11,453 nucleotides of DNA from BPGL01 sp035463115 (lineage in GTDB: Bacteria; Actinomycetota; UBA4738; HRBIN12): positions 1 through 11,453 of the forward strand of contig DATHTO010000110.1 of the NCBI GenBank assembly GCA_035463115.1, in the 5' to 3' direction. The position numbers and the translations under genes were made by a program. Shown here piece by piece: positions 1-6,201 of the stretch. The notes under the pieces are model-generated. The model was not told where the DNA came from. It did no database searches and saw only the letters and a program-made list of their open reading frames with translations. The stretch's first letter is position 1. Each line of letters opens with the position of its first letter.

Positions 1-1
1 C

Positions 2-1186
2 GGGAACCGGTTGATCGACTTCGCCACCGGCATCGCGGTCTTGAACGTCGGTCACACGGCACCCGAGGTGGTGGCGGCCGCGCAACGGCAGCTCGAGCTC
101 GACACGCACACGTGCTTCCACGTCACGGCGAACGAGCCGTACATCGAGCTCGCCGAGCGGCTGAACGCGCTCGCGCCCGGCGACCACGCGAAGAAGACGA
201 TGTTCGCGAACTCCGGCGCCGAGGCCGTCGAGAACGCGATCAAGATCGCGCGCAAGCACACCGGTCGATCGGCGGTGGTCTCGTTCGACCACGCGTTCCA
301 CGGGCGCACGTTGCTCGCGATGTCGCTCACCGCGAAGGTGATGCCGTACAAACAGGGGATGGGGCCGTTCGCCCCCGAGGTGTACCGGCTGCCGTTCGCG
401 TACGCCTACCGGTGGTTCGGCGATCCCGAGCGGTGCGCCGAGGAGGCGCTCGCCTACGCCCTCGACGAGATGCACAAGCACATCGGCGAGGAGAACATCG
501 CCGCGATCATCCTCGAGCCGATCCAGGGTGAAGGCGGGTTCGTCGTGCCGGCGCCCGGGTTCGTCGCGGGCCTGGCCGACTTCGCACGCGAGCACGGGAT
601 CGTGTTCATCGCCGACGAGATCCAGTCCGGCTTCGGACGTGCCGGGCGCTGGTTCGCGATCGAGGACGAAGGCGTCGTGCCGGATCTCGTCACGAGCGCG
701 AAGTCGATGGGCGGCGGCATGCCGATCAGCGCCGTCACCGGGCGGGCCGAGATCATGGACAGCGTCCACGTCGGCGGCCTCGGAGGCACCTACGGCGGGA
801 ACCCCGTCGCGGCGGCGGCCGCGCTCGCGGTGATCGAGAAGATCGAGCGCGAGGGCCTGCTCGAGCGGGCGCACCGCGTCGGCGACATCGTGATGGAGCG
901 GTTCCGCGGGTGGGCCGACCGCTTCGAACAGGTGGGCGAGGTCCGTGGACGCGGCGCGATGTGCGCCGTCGAGTTCGTCGCCGACCGAAGCACGAAGGAG
1001 CCGGTCGACGCGGCCACGATGGGACGGATCGCGGCCGGGGCGCTGACGCGCGGCGTCGTCGTCCTCACGGCCGGCACCTACGGCAACGTGATCCGGCTGC
1101 TGCCGCCGATCACCATCGACGAGGAGCTCCTCGGCGACGGGCTCGACCAGCTCGAAGCAGCGGTGGGCGAGGCGCTCGGCTCGTGA
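2..1186 (+). CDS. gabT: 4-aminobutyrate aminotransferase, 5' end outside window
   Basis: Class III PLP-dependent aminotransferase that most likely transfers the amino group of GABA to 2-oxoglutarate, giving succinic semialdehyde and glutamate, in the cytosol. The frame is open to the left edge and begins mid-domain (GNRLIDFATGIAVLNVGH), so roughly the first 40-50 residues are missing; the TTG at 11 is not the true start. Visible landmarks, counted from the first codon: the NSGAEAVENAIKIAR phosphate-binding region, FDHAFHGRT, the class III stretch FIADEIQSGFGRAG with the PLP-pyridine Asp at about residue 205, and the Schiff-base Lys at about residue 234 in TSAKSMGGG. GGTYGGNPVA and the C-terminal TAGTYGNVIRLLPP are typical of GabT. 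About 394 residues are visible. No GABA permease or succinate-semialdehyde dehydrogenase follows; the next gene has its own promoter. A related omega-amino acid substrate cannot be excluded. Confidence 0.93.
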   Translation, partial: GNRLIDFATGIAVLNVGHTAPEVVAAAQRQLELDTHTCFHVTANEPYIELAERLNALAPGDHAKKTMFANSGAEAVENAIKIARKHTGRSAVVSFDHAFHGRTLLAMSLTAKVMPYKQGMGPFAPEVYRLPFAYAYRWFGDPERCAEEALAYALDEMHKHIGEENIAAIILEPIQGEGGFVVPAPGFVAGLADFAREHGIVFIADEIQSGFGRAGRWFAIEDEGVVPDLVTSAKSMGGGMPISAVTGRAEIMDSVHVGGLGGTYGGNPVAAAAALAVIEKIEREGLLERAHRVGDIVMERFRGWADRFEQVGEVRGRGAMCAVEFVADRSTKEPVDAATMGRIAAGALTRGVVVLTAGTYGNVIRLLPPITIDEELLGDGLDQLEAAVGEALGS

Positions 1187-1228
1187 ACCGCGTCGGCGCA
1201 CGGCCCTGCCGATCGGTCACCACGACGG

Positions 1229-1257
1229 TCGAAACCTCCGCGCGAGCCGACTAGGCT
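1229..1257 (+). promoter_or_regulatory. Promoter of the pterin dehydratase-like gene, leaderless type
   Basis: TCGAAA (1229-1234) and TAGGCT (1252-1257) are separated by 17 bases; each matches 4 of 6 positions of the sigma70 -35 and -10 consensus or the TANNNT form common in actinobacteria. Only 7 bases separate the -10 from the ATG at 1265, so transcription would begin at or next to the start codon. There is no Shine-Dalgarno sequence before the ATG. Confidence 0.5.
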
Positions 1258-1264
1258 CCGGGCG

Positions 1265-1579
1265 ATGGCGGGGACGGCGGGGGGCGCGGTCGGCGACGTG
1301 CTGGGCGATGGCGAGATCCGCCGACACCTCGCGGAACTCCCCGACTGGCGGCACTTCGCGAACGCGCTCCACAAGGAGTTCCGGTTCCGCGGGTTCCGCG
1401 CGTCGATCGCGTTCGTCGACCGGATCGCGGAACAGGCGACGGCGACGGGGGTCCATCCCGACATCGAGATCCACGACAGCCGCGTGATCGTCTCGATCGC
1501 CACTCCCGGCGCGGGTGGCGTGACCGTGAACGACATCGACCTCGCACGGGCGATCGAGCGCGTGAAGGAACCGGACTGA
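1265..1579 (+). CDS. Pterin-4a-carbinolamine dehydratase-like protein, active site degenerate
   Basis: 104-residue protein of the pterin-4a-carbinolamine dehydratase (PCD/DCoH, PhhB) family, which dehydrates 4a-hydroxytetrahydrobiopterin during pterin recycling. Family landmarks: LPDW (25-28), the FRGF..A..FVDRIAE helix (41-56), HPDI (64-67) and GGVTVNDIDLARAIE (84-98), which corresponds to the family's GLT..D.(ED)LA..I. Length is normal. The canonical EK..HHPEW motif here reads ATGVHPDIEI, so the first His is Val63, and the later T-H pair reads T-P (80-81). Of the three active-site histidines described for the mammalian enzyme (61, 62, 79), only the second has an equivalent (His64). Fold assignment is firm, activity doubtful. 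The ATG at 1265 fits the -10 seven bases upstream. No aromatic amino acid hydroxylase is visible nearby. Confidence 0.8.
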   Translation: MAGTAGGAVGDVLGDGEIRRHLAELPDWRHFANALHKEFRFRGFRASIAFVDRIAEQATATGVHPDIEIHDSRVIVSIATPGAGGVTVNDIDLARAIERVKEPD

Positions 1580-1609
1580 GACCGTAGCCGGCGGACCGCC
1601 GATCGAGCG

Positions 1610-1628
1610 GCGCGACCGCGGGTCGCGC
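1610..1628. terminator. Hairpin between convergent genes, possible bidirectional terminator
   Basis: Perfect 8-bp stem GCGCGACC (1610-1617) / GGTCGCGC (1621-1628) closing a 3-base GCG loop, between the stop codons of the PCD-like gene and the zinc-finger gene. No U-tract on either strand, so it would be a hairpin-only terminator or an RNA-stabilising structure. Such stems also arise by chance in GC-rich DNA. Confidence 0.45.
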
Positions 1629-1629
1629 G

Positions 1630-1983
1630 TCAGCGCGGCACGGCGGCCGAGGCGCACCGGACGCACCGCACCGACCAGGGGCGGGCCTCGAGCCGCGCCG
1701 GCGCGATCGCGTCGCCGCAGACATCGCACGTTCCGTACGTTCCGTCGTCGAGCTTCTCGAGGGCACGATCGACGTCGGCGAGCGACGCGTCGAGCTCGCG
1801 GGCGGTTCCGACCTTCGTCAGTCGCTCGACCGCCTCGGTGGTTCCGTCGCCGACGCGCTTGCCGAACGAGACCGGCGCCACGGGGTCGACGGGCACGTCG
1901 GTGATCACGGTTAGCGCCGCGCGCAGCTCGTCGCGACGCGCCACGAGCGCGGCGCGCAACGCATCGCGCGCCTCGTCGTTCAC
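1630..1983 (-). CDS. DksA/TraR-family C4 zinc-finger protein
   Basis: 117 residues. The C-terminal part carries the DksA/TraR zinc finger: Cys86-X2-Cys89-X17-Cys107-X2-Cys110, in GTYGTCDVCGDAI and RCVRC, preceded by the usual LDDGTYG. The N-terminal region is helical (ARDALRAALVARRDELRAAL) and would form one arm of the coiled coil, with ELDASLADVDRALEKL as the other. Family members enter the RNA polymerase secondary channel and modulate initiation. The DxxDxA tip motif of E. coli DksA is not apparent: the tip region reads VDPVAPVSFGKRVGDGTTE, so a TraR-like or altered function is plausible. The GTG at 1983 was chosen because it overlaps the upstream gene's stop by 4 bases (GTGA) and has a GGAG about 10 bases upstream. 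It is the second gene of a two-gene operon, translationally coupled. Confidence 0.85.
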   Translation of the reverse strand: MNDEARDALRAALVARRDELRAALTVITDVPVDPVAPVSFGKRVGDGTTEAVERLTKVGTARELDASLADVDRALEKLDDGTYGTCDVCGDAIAPARLEARPWSVRCVRCASAAVPR

Positions 1984-2273
1984 GATGCGTGGGCTCCTCG
2001 GTCGCTCCGCGTCGTGTCGCCGGGTGGCCGCAGGATCAGACGGTCGTGGGGCTCGACGACGTCGACGGTGCCGGCGAGGCCCTCCGCGACGAAGAGCGTG
2101 AAGCCGGCGTCGTGCTCGATCGTCCGGTCGCCCGGCTCGGGCTCGTCGGTGAGCTCGAAGACCACGTGCTGCCCGTCGGCGCGCAACCGCAGGCGCGCGT
2201 CGGGGTTGAACCGGCGCGCCGCGCCGTCGGCGCGCGCGAGGATGTCCACGGCCCACTCGGTGAACGCGATCAC
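1980..2273 (-). CDS. Small HesB/IscA-like protein without cysteines
   Basis: 97 residues, starting at a GTG. The pattern resembles the HesB/IscA (iron-sulfur A-type carrier) fold seen in many small actinobacterial proteins: FTEWAVDILARA as the first helix, LRLRADG..VVFELTDEPEPGD as the strand pair, then FTLFVAEGLAGTVDVVEPHDRLILRP. A-type carriers need conserved cysteines to bind Fe or an Fe-S cluster; this protein has none, so if the fold is right it is not a classical carrier. The family call is by eye and tentative. The gene is first in an operon with the DksA-like gene (4-base overlap), and a TAGCAT -10-like element lies six bases before its start, so it may be translated from a leaderless mRNA. 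The charged C-terminal tail (RSDRGAHAS) is probably disordered. Confidence 0.6.
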   Translation of the reverse strand: MIAFTEWAVDILARADGAARRFNPDARLRLRADGQHVVFELTDEPEPGDRTIEHDAGFTLFVAEGLAGTVDVVEPHDRLILRPPGDTTRSDRGAHAS

Positions 2274-2279
2274 CCGACG

Positions 2280-2285
2280 ATGCTA
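2280..2285 (-). promoter_or_regulatory. -10-like element TAGCAT before the HesB-like gene
   Basis: Reading on the minus strand, TAGCAT (2285 to 2280) is followed by six bases and then the GTG start at 2273. No Shine-Dalgarno sequence is present. No convincing -35 is seen at 16-18 bases. This is the leaderless arrangement found repeatedly in this window. Confidence 0.4.
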
Positions 2286-2388
2286 ACGGGGCACGCCGTC
2301 GTCGGGAGCCCGGCGATCGCGCTCCACACGGACGACGAGGCCGGATCGCGGCGGGATCCGACACGTGGATGGTCCCGGTTCCTGGACC

Positions 2389-2394
2389 TATGCT
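2389..2394 (+). promoter_or_regulatory. -10-like element TATGCT for the short ORF and glycosylase operon
   Basis: TATGCT (2389-2394) is followed by CGCGCC and an ATG at 2401. A weak -35-like TGGATG (2366-2371) sits 17 bases upstream. Six bases between -10 and start codon implies a leaderless transcript beginning at the short ORF rather than at the glycosylase gene. Confidence 0.45.
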
Positions 2395-2400
2395 CGCGCC

Positions 2401-2508
2401 ATGGACGTGCACGCCGCACAGGCGAGGACCGGGCACGTCGACGACGGCGCGCCCGCGGCACCGGGCGACCTCGAGCTGGCCCACCGGGAGCGGCGCGCCG
2501 CACGATGA
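2401..2508 (+). CDS. 35-residue ORF coupled to the glycosylase gene
   Basis: Short ORF of 35 codons (protein begins MDVHAAQARTGHVDDG and ends HRERRAAR). It is not a family I recognise: no hydrophobic segment, no cysteine, mixed acidic and basic residues. Reasons to take it seriously: a TATGCT -10 element ends exactly six bases before its ATG, as at the other leaderless starts here; its stop overlaps the glycosylase start in an ATGA quartet (2505-2508); and its third codon positions are about 88% G or C. It could be a leader ORF that delivers ribosomes to the glycosylase start, or a small protein. The alternative is that it is untranslated leader. Confidence 0.45.
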   Translation: MDVHAAQARTGHVDDGAPAAPGDLELAHRERRAAR

Positions 2509-3434
2509 CCGACCTCAGCGTCGCGCTCGCGGGACCCGGCGGAGAGCCGGTCGATCTCTGGCGGACGCTGCTGTCCCACGGGTTCCACGATCTGCCGCCC
2601 ATGCGGCTCGACACGGCGACGAGAACCCTCGAGATGACCGTCCGGGTGCCGAGAGCGAAGCCGCGACGGATCCGGGTCGGCGCCGGCGTCGGTCCGACCG
2701 CCCGTGTCGAGGTGATCGGACGCGGCGTGTCGGCGCGGGCCGAGGACGCGATCCGCGCGGCGGTCGGCCGCGTGCTGCGTCTCGACCAGGACCTCTCGGC
2801 GTTCTACGCGCTCCTCGCCGAGGACCCCGATCTGTCGTGGGCGACGACGGGCGCCGGCCGGATGCTCGCGAGCCCGACGGTCTTCGAGGACCTCGTGAAG
2901 ACGCTGTGCACCACGAACTGCTCGTGGTCCCTCACGACGACGATGGTGACCGCGTTGGTGAGCCACCTCGGCGAGCCGGCCGTGGGCGTCGAGCGCGATC
3001 CGCTCGCGAACGCGTTCCCGACGCCCGACGTCATGGCCGCGCAACCCGAGTCGTTCTACCGAGGAACGGTCCGGAGCGGGTACCGCGCGCCGTACCTCCG
3101 GGCGCTCGCGGCGACGGTCGCGGCCGGCGAGGTCGACGTCGAGGCGTGGGCGATCGCGACGCGTGCGGAGCTCCCCGATGCCGAGCTGGAGCGGCACCTC
3201 CTCGCGCTGCCCGGGATCGGCCCGTACGCGGCGGCGCACATGCTCATGGTGCTGGGCCGCGGCTCGCGTCTGATCCTCGACTCGTGGACGCGTCCGAAGT
3301 ACGCACGACTCCTCGGCAAGACGACGCCGCCCGCCGACAGCACGATCGAACGCCGGTTCCGCCGGTACGGGGACCACGCCGGGCTCGCGTTCTGGCTGTT
3401 CCTCACGCGGGACTGGGACGACGCGATCGCCTGA
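2505..3434 (+). CDS. HhH-GPD superfamily DNA glycosylase (AlkA/OGG1-like)
   Basis: 309 residues. Predicted base-excision-repair glycosylase that flips out a damaged base and cleaves the N-glycosidic bond. Evidence: an N-terminal AlkA/OGG1-type domain (WRTLLSHGFHDLPPMRL), the central helical stretch FEDLVKTLCTTNCSWSL, the helix-hairpin-helix LPGIGPYAA (235-243), and the catalytic-type Asp259 in LILDSW about 16 residues after it. The Lys that makes OGG1 a bifunctional lyase, expected just after the hairpin, is absent (PYAAAHML), so a monofunctional glycosylase is more likely. The substrate (3-methyladenine or another alkylated or oxidised base) cannot be read from sequence. The ATG at 2505 was chosen over in-frame upstream codons because the family homology starts there and it overlaps the preceding short ORF; GGGAG at 2486-2490 is a rather distant Shine-Dalgarno. 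Confidence 0.85.
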   Translation: MTDLSVALAGPGGEPVDLWRTLLSHGFHDLPPMRLDTATRTLEMTVRVPRAKPRRIRVGAGVGPTARVEVIGRGVSARAEDAIRAAVGRVLRLDQDLSAFYALLAEDPDLSWATTGAGRMLASPTVFEDLVKTLCTTNCSWSLTTTMVTALVSHLGEPAVGVERDPLANAFPTPDVMAAQPESFYRGTVRSGYRAPYLRALAATVAAGEVDVEAWAIATRAELPDAELERHLLALPGIGPYAAAHMLMVLGRGSRLILDSWTRPKYARLLGKTTPPADSTIERRFRRYGDHAGLAFWLFLTRDWDDAIA

Positions 3435-3495
3435 CGTCGCCGACGGGTCGTCGGACGTCGCCGAGCGATCGTCTGACGGTCGCCTCCGGGTTGCC
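3433..3495. repeat. Three imperfect 21-bp direct repeats upstream of mgtE
   Basis: Units at 3433-3453, 3454-3474 and 3475-3495. The first two both begin GACGTCGCCGA and agree at 17 of 21 positions; the third begins GACGGTCGCC and is looser. The period of 21 is two helical turns, placing equivalent bases on the same DNA face. The block runs from the glycosylase stop codon into the putative -35 of mgtE, so an operator is possible; a composition-driven duplication is the alternative. Confidence 0.4.
3440..3454 (+). terminator. Hairpin after the glycosylase gene
   Basis: Six-bp stem CCGACG (3440-3445) / CGTCGG (3449-3454) with a GGT loop, starting six bases after the glycosylase stop. It has no U-tract and lies inside the first 21-bp repeat, so it may be a by-product of that repeat rather than a terminator. 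Confidence 0.35.
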
Positions 3496-3519
3496 CGGCC
3501 ATGGTGCCGCGGCGATACT
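3491..3519 (+). promoter_or_regulatory. Candidate promoter of the mgtE-phoU operon
   Basis: TTGCCC (3491-3496) and GATACT (3514-3519) are 17 bases apart, each matching 4 of 6 sigma70 consensus positions. It would start transcription near 3526 and leave a leader of about 85 bases before the ATG at 3612. I looked for a magnesium (M-box) riboswitch in that leader and did not recognise one. Confidence 0.45.
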
Positions 3520-3611
3520 GCCCGGGGCCGGCCCGGGCGATCGCGGAACGACCGCCGGCCGATGGCGGCGGGACCCTCGGAAGGCGGACCTCGTTCGATG
3601 GCGGAACCGTT

Positions 3612-4871
3612 ATGGGCCAGGCACGGAAGATCCTCGAGCCTCGTCGTGCGCTCGCGCGTCGGGCGCGTCGTCTCGCCGGGTACTGGCGGGGCGAGCGGCG
3701 CACCCTGCGCCAGGGGCTCGTCGCGCTCACGCTCAGCACCCTCGCCGGTTTCGCCGCGGGGCTGCCGCTCGCCGCGCTCACCGGCACGCTCGAGCGCTTC
3801 GACGGCCTGATCATCCTGATCCCCGCGGCCGTCGGCATGCGCGGGGTCATCTCCGGAGCCACCGCCGCGCGGCTCGGCACGAGCATCGCCGCGGGTCTGT
3901 TCGAGGTCTCGTGGAAGCCGGGCACGATCCTGCGTCAGAACGTGATGCTCGGCCTCGTCCTCACGATGGTGTCGTCGCTGTACGTCGCCGCGCTCGCGCG
4001 GTTGTCGGCGGCCGCCTTCGGCGAGGAGACGATGTCGTTCCTCGACATGGCCACGATCTCGATCGTGGGCGGCACGCTCGGCTCCGCGTTCATCCTGGCC
4101 GTCACGGTGGTGCTGGCGGTGACGAGCTTCCGCCGCGGGTACGACCTGGACGCGGTCGCCGTCCCCGTCGTCACCGCGATCGGCGACATGGTGACCGTCC
4201 CGTTCATCCTCCTCGCGACGTTCCTCGTGCGTGTCGGATGGGCGCACGCCGTGATCGCGCCGCTCGCGATCGGACTCGCTGTGGTCGGCGCGGTCGTCGG
4301 GTACCGGGCCGAGCCCGCCATGCGACGGATGTTGAAGGAGATGCTCCTCGTGCTCATCCTCGTGCCGATCCTCGACGTCCTCGCCGGCACGATGCTGCAT
4401 TCGCAGGAGGGGCGCTTCTTCGCGCTCCCGGGCCTGCTGTTGCTGATCCCGCCGTTCATCTCCCAGGCCGGGGCCCTCGGCGGCATCTACTCGTCCCGCC
4501 TCACCTCGAAGCTCCAGATCGGCGTGATCACGCCGCGCGGCAGGCCAGAGCCGCCCGCCGTGGTCGACGGCGGCATCGTGATCGGCTTCGCGGCGGTGAT
4601 CTTCACCCTGATCGGGGTCCTCACCGTGACGATCGCCCGGGTCGCGGGGCAGGCGCTGCCGGGAGCCCTCACGACGATCGGCGCGGTGTGGCTCGCGGGC
4701 GCCTTCGTCGTTCCCCTGCTGTTGCTGCTGGGCTACTACCTCGCGGTCGGCACGACGCGGTTCGGGCTCGATCCCGACAACCAGAGCGTGCCGCTCATCA
4801 CCGGCGTCATGGACCTCACCGGCGTGGTGGCGGTCGTCGTGGCCGTGTCACTATTGGGGGTGCCGATCTGA
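3612..4871 (+). CDS. mgtE: Duplicated MgtE/SLC41-type divalent cation transporter
   Basis: 419-residue polytopic membrane protein with two copies of the MgtE integral-membrane domain and no N-terminal or CBS regulatory domains, as in eukaryotic SLC41. First copy: IPAAVGMRGVISGATAARLG (70-89) and VPVVTAIGDM with Asp192. Second copy: LLIPPFISQAGALGGIYSSRL (277-297) and DPDNQSVPLITGVMDLTG with Asp401. The two Asp residues match the pore-lining Mg-binding Asp of MgtE, so one chain could supply both halves of a pore that MgtE makes as a homodimer. About ten hydrophobic segments follow a basic N-terminal tail. Predicted role: Mg2+ or related divalent cation passage across the inner membrane. The ATG at 3612 was chosen because the in-frame ATG at 3501 lies upstream of the predicted transcription start. 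Its stop overlaps the next start (TGATG). Import or export direction cannot be told. Confidence 0.85.
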   Translation: MGQARKILEPRRALARRARRLAGYWRGERRTLRQGLVALTLSTLAGFAAGLPLAALTGTLERFDGLIILIPAAVGMRGVISGATAARLGTSIAAGLFEVSWKPGTILRQNVMLGLVLTMVSSLYVAALARLSAAAFGEETMSFLDMATISIVGGTLGSAFILAVTVVLAVTSFRRGYDLDAVAVPVVTAIGDMVTVPFILLATFLVRVGWAHAVIAPLAIGLAVVGAVVGYRAEPAMRRMLKEMLLVLILVPILDVLAGTMLHSQEGRFFALPGLLLLIPPFISQAGALGGIYSSRLTSKLQIGVITPRGRPEPPAVVDGGIVIGFAAVIFTLIGVLTVTIARVAGQALPGALTTIGAVWLAGAFVVPLLLLLGYYLAVGTTRFGLDPDNQSVPLITGVMDLTGVVAVVVAVSLLGVPI

Positions 4872-6064
4872 TGGACGAACAACCCAGGAGCGTCAAGGAG
4901 CTCCTCGTCGAGCTCAAGGACGCGTCGGAGCTGATGGTCGACCTCGCCTACGCGGCGGTCTTCTTCAACGACGAGAAGGTCGCGCGGGAGGTCCGTCGCC
5001 TCGACGACCGCATGACGGAGCAGCTCGGCCGGCTACGGACGATCGCGATGCTCGCGGCGCGGAGCCCCGAGGACGCCGAGGCCATGGCGGGCGTGCTGTT
5101 CATCGGCGACGCGATCCAGCGGATCGGCGACGCCGCCGAGGACATCGCCCGTGTCGTCGCGGCGCGGCTGGGGATCCCCGACGGGCTGCGTCGCGACCTG
5201 CGGCACGCCGACGAGATGACGGCGCGGGTGAAGGTCCGCGACGATGCGCCGGCCGTCGGCCGGTCGCTCCGCGATCTCTCCCTGCCGACCGAGACCGGCA
5301 TGTGGGTGATGGCGATCCGCAGCGGCATCGAGTGGGAGTTCGATCCCGGACCCGACGACGTCGTCGCGTCGGGCGACGTCCTGCTGATCCGGGGGCCCGA
5401 AGAGGGCGTGAACCTCGTCCGCGCGCTGGCCGGCGCGCCGCCGATGCCCGACGGCCCCGACGAGGATGCGCCGGTGCTGTCCGAGCTCGACCGCGCCGTC
5501 GACATCCTCGTCGAGATGAAGGATCTCGGCGAGGCGTGCGTCGGTCTCGCGTACTCGTCGATCCTCTTCAACGATCGGGCGCTCGCGGCGGAGGTCGGTG
5601 CCCTCGAGGCGCGGAGCGACGCCCTCGAGGACGAGCTCGAGTCGTGGGTCCTACGGTCGGCGCCCGAGGCGCGCAACGTCGACGAGCTCCGCGGCTTGAT
5701 CCGGCTCGCGAGCGCCTCGGAATCGATCTGCGACGCGGCGCGCGACATGACGTGGTACGTCGAGCGCGGTGAGCAGCTCCATCCGGTCGTGCAGATGGCG
5801 CTCGAGGAGACCGAGGAGACGAGCATCGAGGTCGTGGTCCAGCCGAGCGCTCCTGCCGACGGCCGGTCGCTCGCCGACCTGCGCCTCGAGACCGAGACCG
5901 GCATGTTCGTCCTCGCGATCCAGCGCGGCGCTCGCTGGACGTACCGTCCGCGCGGTTCGTTCGTGCTGCGCGCGCGCGATCGGTTGATCTCGATCGGACC
6001 CGACGAGGGCGAGGAGGAACTGATCGCGCTCGTCGGCGAGGAGCCCGTCGTCGCCGAGGCCTGA
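4871..6064 (+). CDS. Tandem PhoU-TrkA_C protein, likely regulator of the MgtE transporter
   Basis: 397 residues, no membrane segment or signal peptide. The protein is a direct duplication with a period of about 201 residues. Each half has a PhoU-like helical region (about 7-110 and 206-305), matching at LLVELKD..E..V.LAY...FFND against ILVEMKD..E..VGLAY...LFND, then a TrkA_C (RCK_C) beta-alpha domain (about 128-188 and 329-389) with GRSLRDLSLPTETGM in the first copy and GRSLADLRLETETGM in the second. PhoU domains bind metals and transporters; TrkA_C domains bind small ligands or ions in K+ and other transport regulators. The start overlaps the mgtE stop by one base, so the two are coupled and probably made together. 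I infer a cytosolic gating or sensing subunit. The second PhoU copy is the more diverged. No transport channel domain is present. Confidence 0.82.
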   Translation: MDEQPRSVKELLVELKDASELMVDLAYAAVFFNDEKVAREVRRLDDRMTEQLGRLRTIAMLAARSPEDAEAMAGVLFIGDAIQRIGDAAEDIARVVAARLGIPDGLRRDLRHADEMTARVKVRDDAPAVGRSLRDLSLPTETGMWVMAIRSGIEWEFDPGPDDVVASGDVLLIRGPEEGVNLVRALAGAPPMPDGPDEDAPVLSELDRAVDILVEMKDLGEACVGLAYSSILFNDRALAAEVGALEARSDALEDELESWVLRSAPEARNVDELRGLIRLASASESICDAARDMTWYVERGEQLHPVVQMALEETEETSIEVVVQPSAPADGRSLADLRLETETGMFVLAIQRGARWTYRPRGSFVLRARDRLISIGPDEGEEELIALVGEEPVVAEA

Positions 6065-6113
6065 CGCCACACGGCGCACGACGCCACGCGCAGCGACGTC
6101 CGGCGCGAGGCCG

Positions 6114-6141
6114 CGCGCAGAGGCGCCCGACGCCTCGCGCG
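6114..6141 (+). terminator. Strong hairpin after the mgtE-phoU operon
   Basis: Stem of 11 bp with one bulged A (6119): CGCGC plus GAGGCG (6114-6118 and 6120-6125) pair with CGCCTC plus GCGCG (6131-6141) around a CCCGA loop. It lies 50 bases after the operon stop and 25 before the next promoter, the right place for a terminator. No U-tract follows. Confidence 0.6.
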
Positions 6142-6165
6142 AACGATGCACCAGGGCGAACCTGC

Positions 6166-6194
6166 TTGAGCCGCGGTTCCACGCCCTCTACGCT
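6166..6194 (+). promoter_or_regulatory. Promoter of the tandem AsnC-domain gene, leaderless type
   Basis: TTGAGC (6166-6171), a 17-base spacer, then TACGCT (6189-6194), followed seven bases later by the ATG at 6202. This is the best promoter match in the window and argues for 6202 as both transcription and translation start; there is no Shine-Dalgarno sequence. Confidence 0.6.
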
Positions 6195-6201
6195 CGCCGC
6201 G

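Noticed and set aside
3526..3611. M-box magnesium riboswitch in the mgtE leader
   Set aside because: The leader is only about 85 bases and none of the conserved M-box segments is recognisable.
2388..4400. 670-codon minus-strand open frame opposite the glycosylase and mgtE genes
   Set aside because: Low-complexity Arg/Glu/His/Asp product with no recognisable motif; both genes on the other strand are clear families.
2369..4870. In-frame upstream extension of the PhoU-TrkA_C protein, as if it were a 1231-residue protein
   Set aside because: The added part is the shadow of the glycosylase and mgtE in another frame; homology starts at 4871, which also overlaps the mgtE stop as in a coupled operon.
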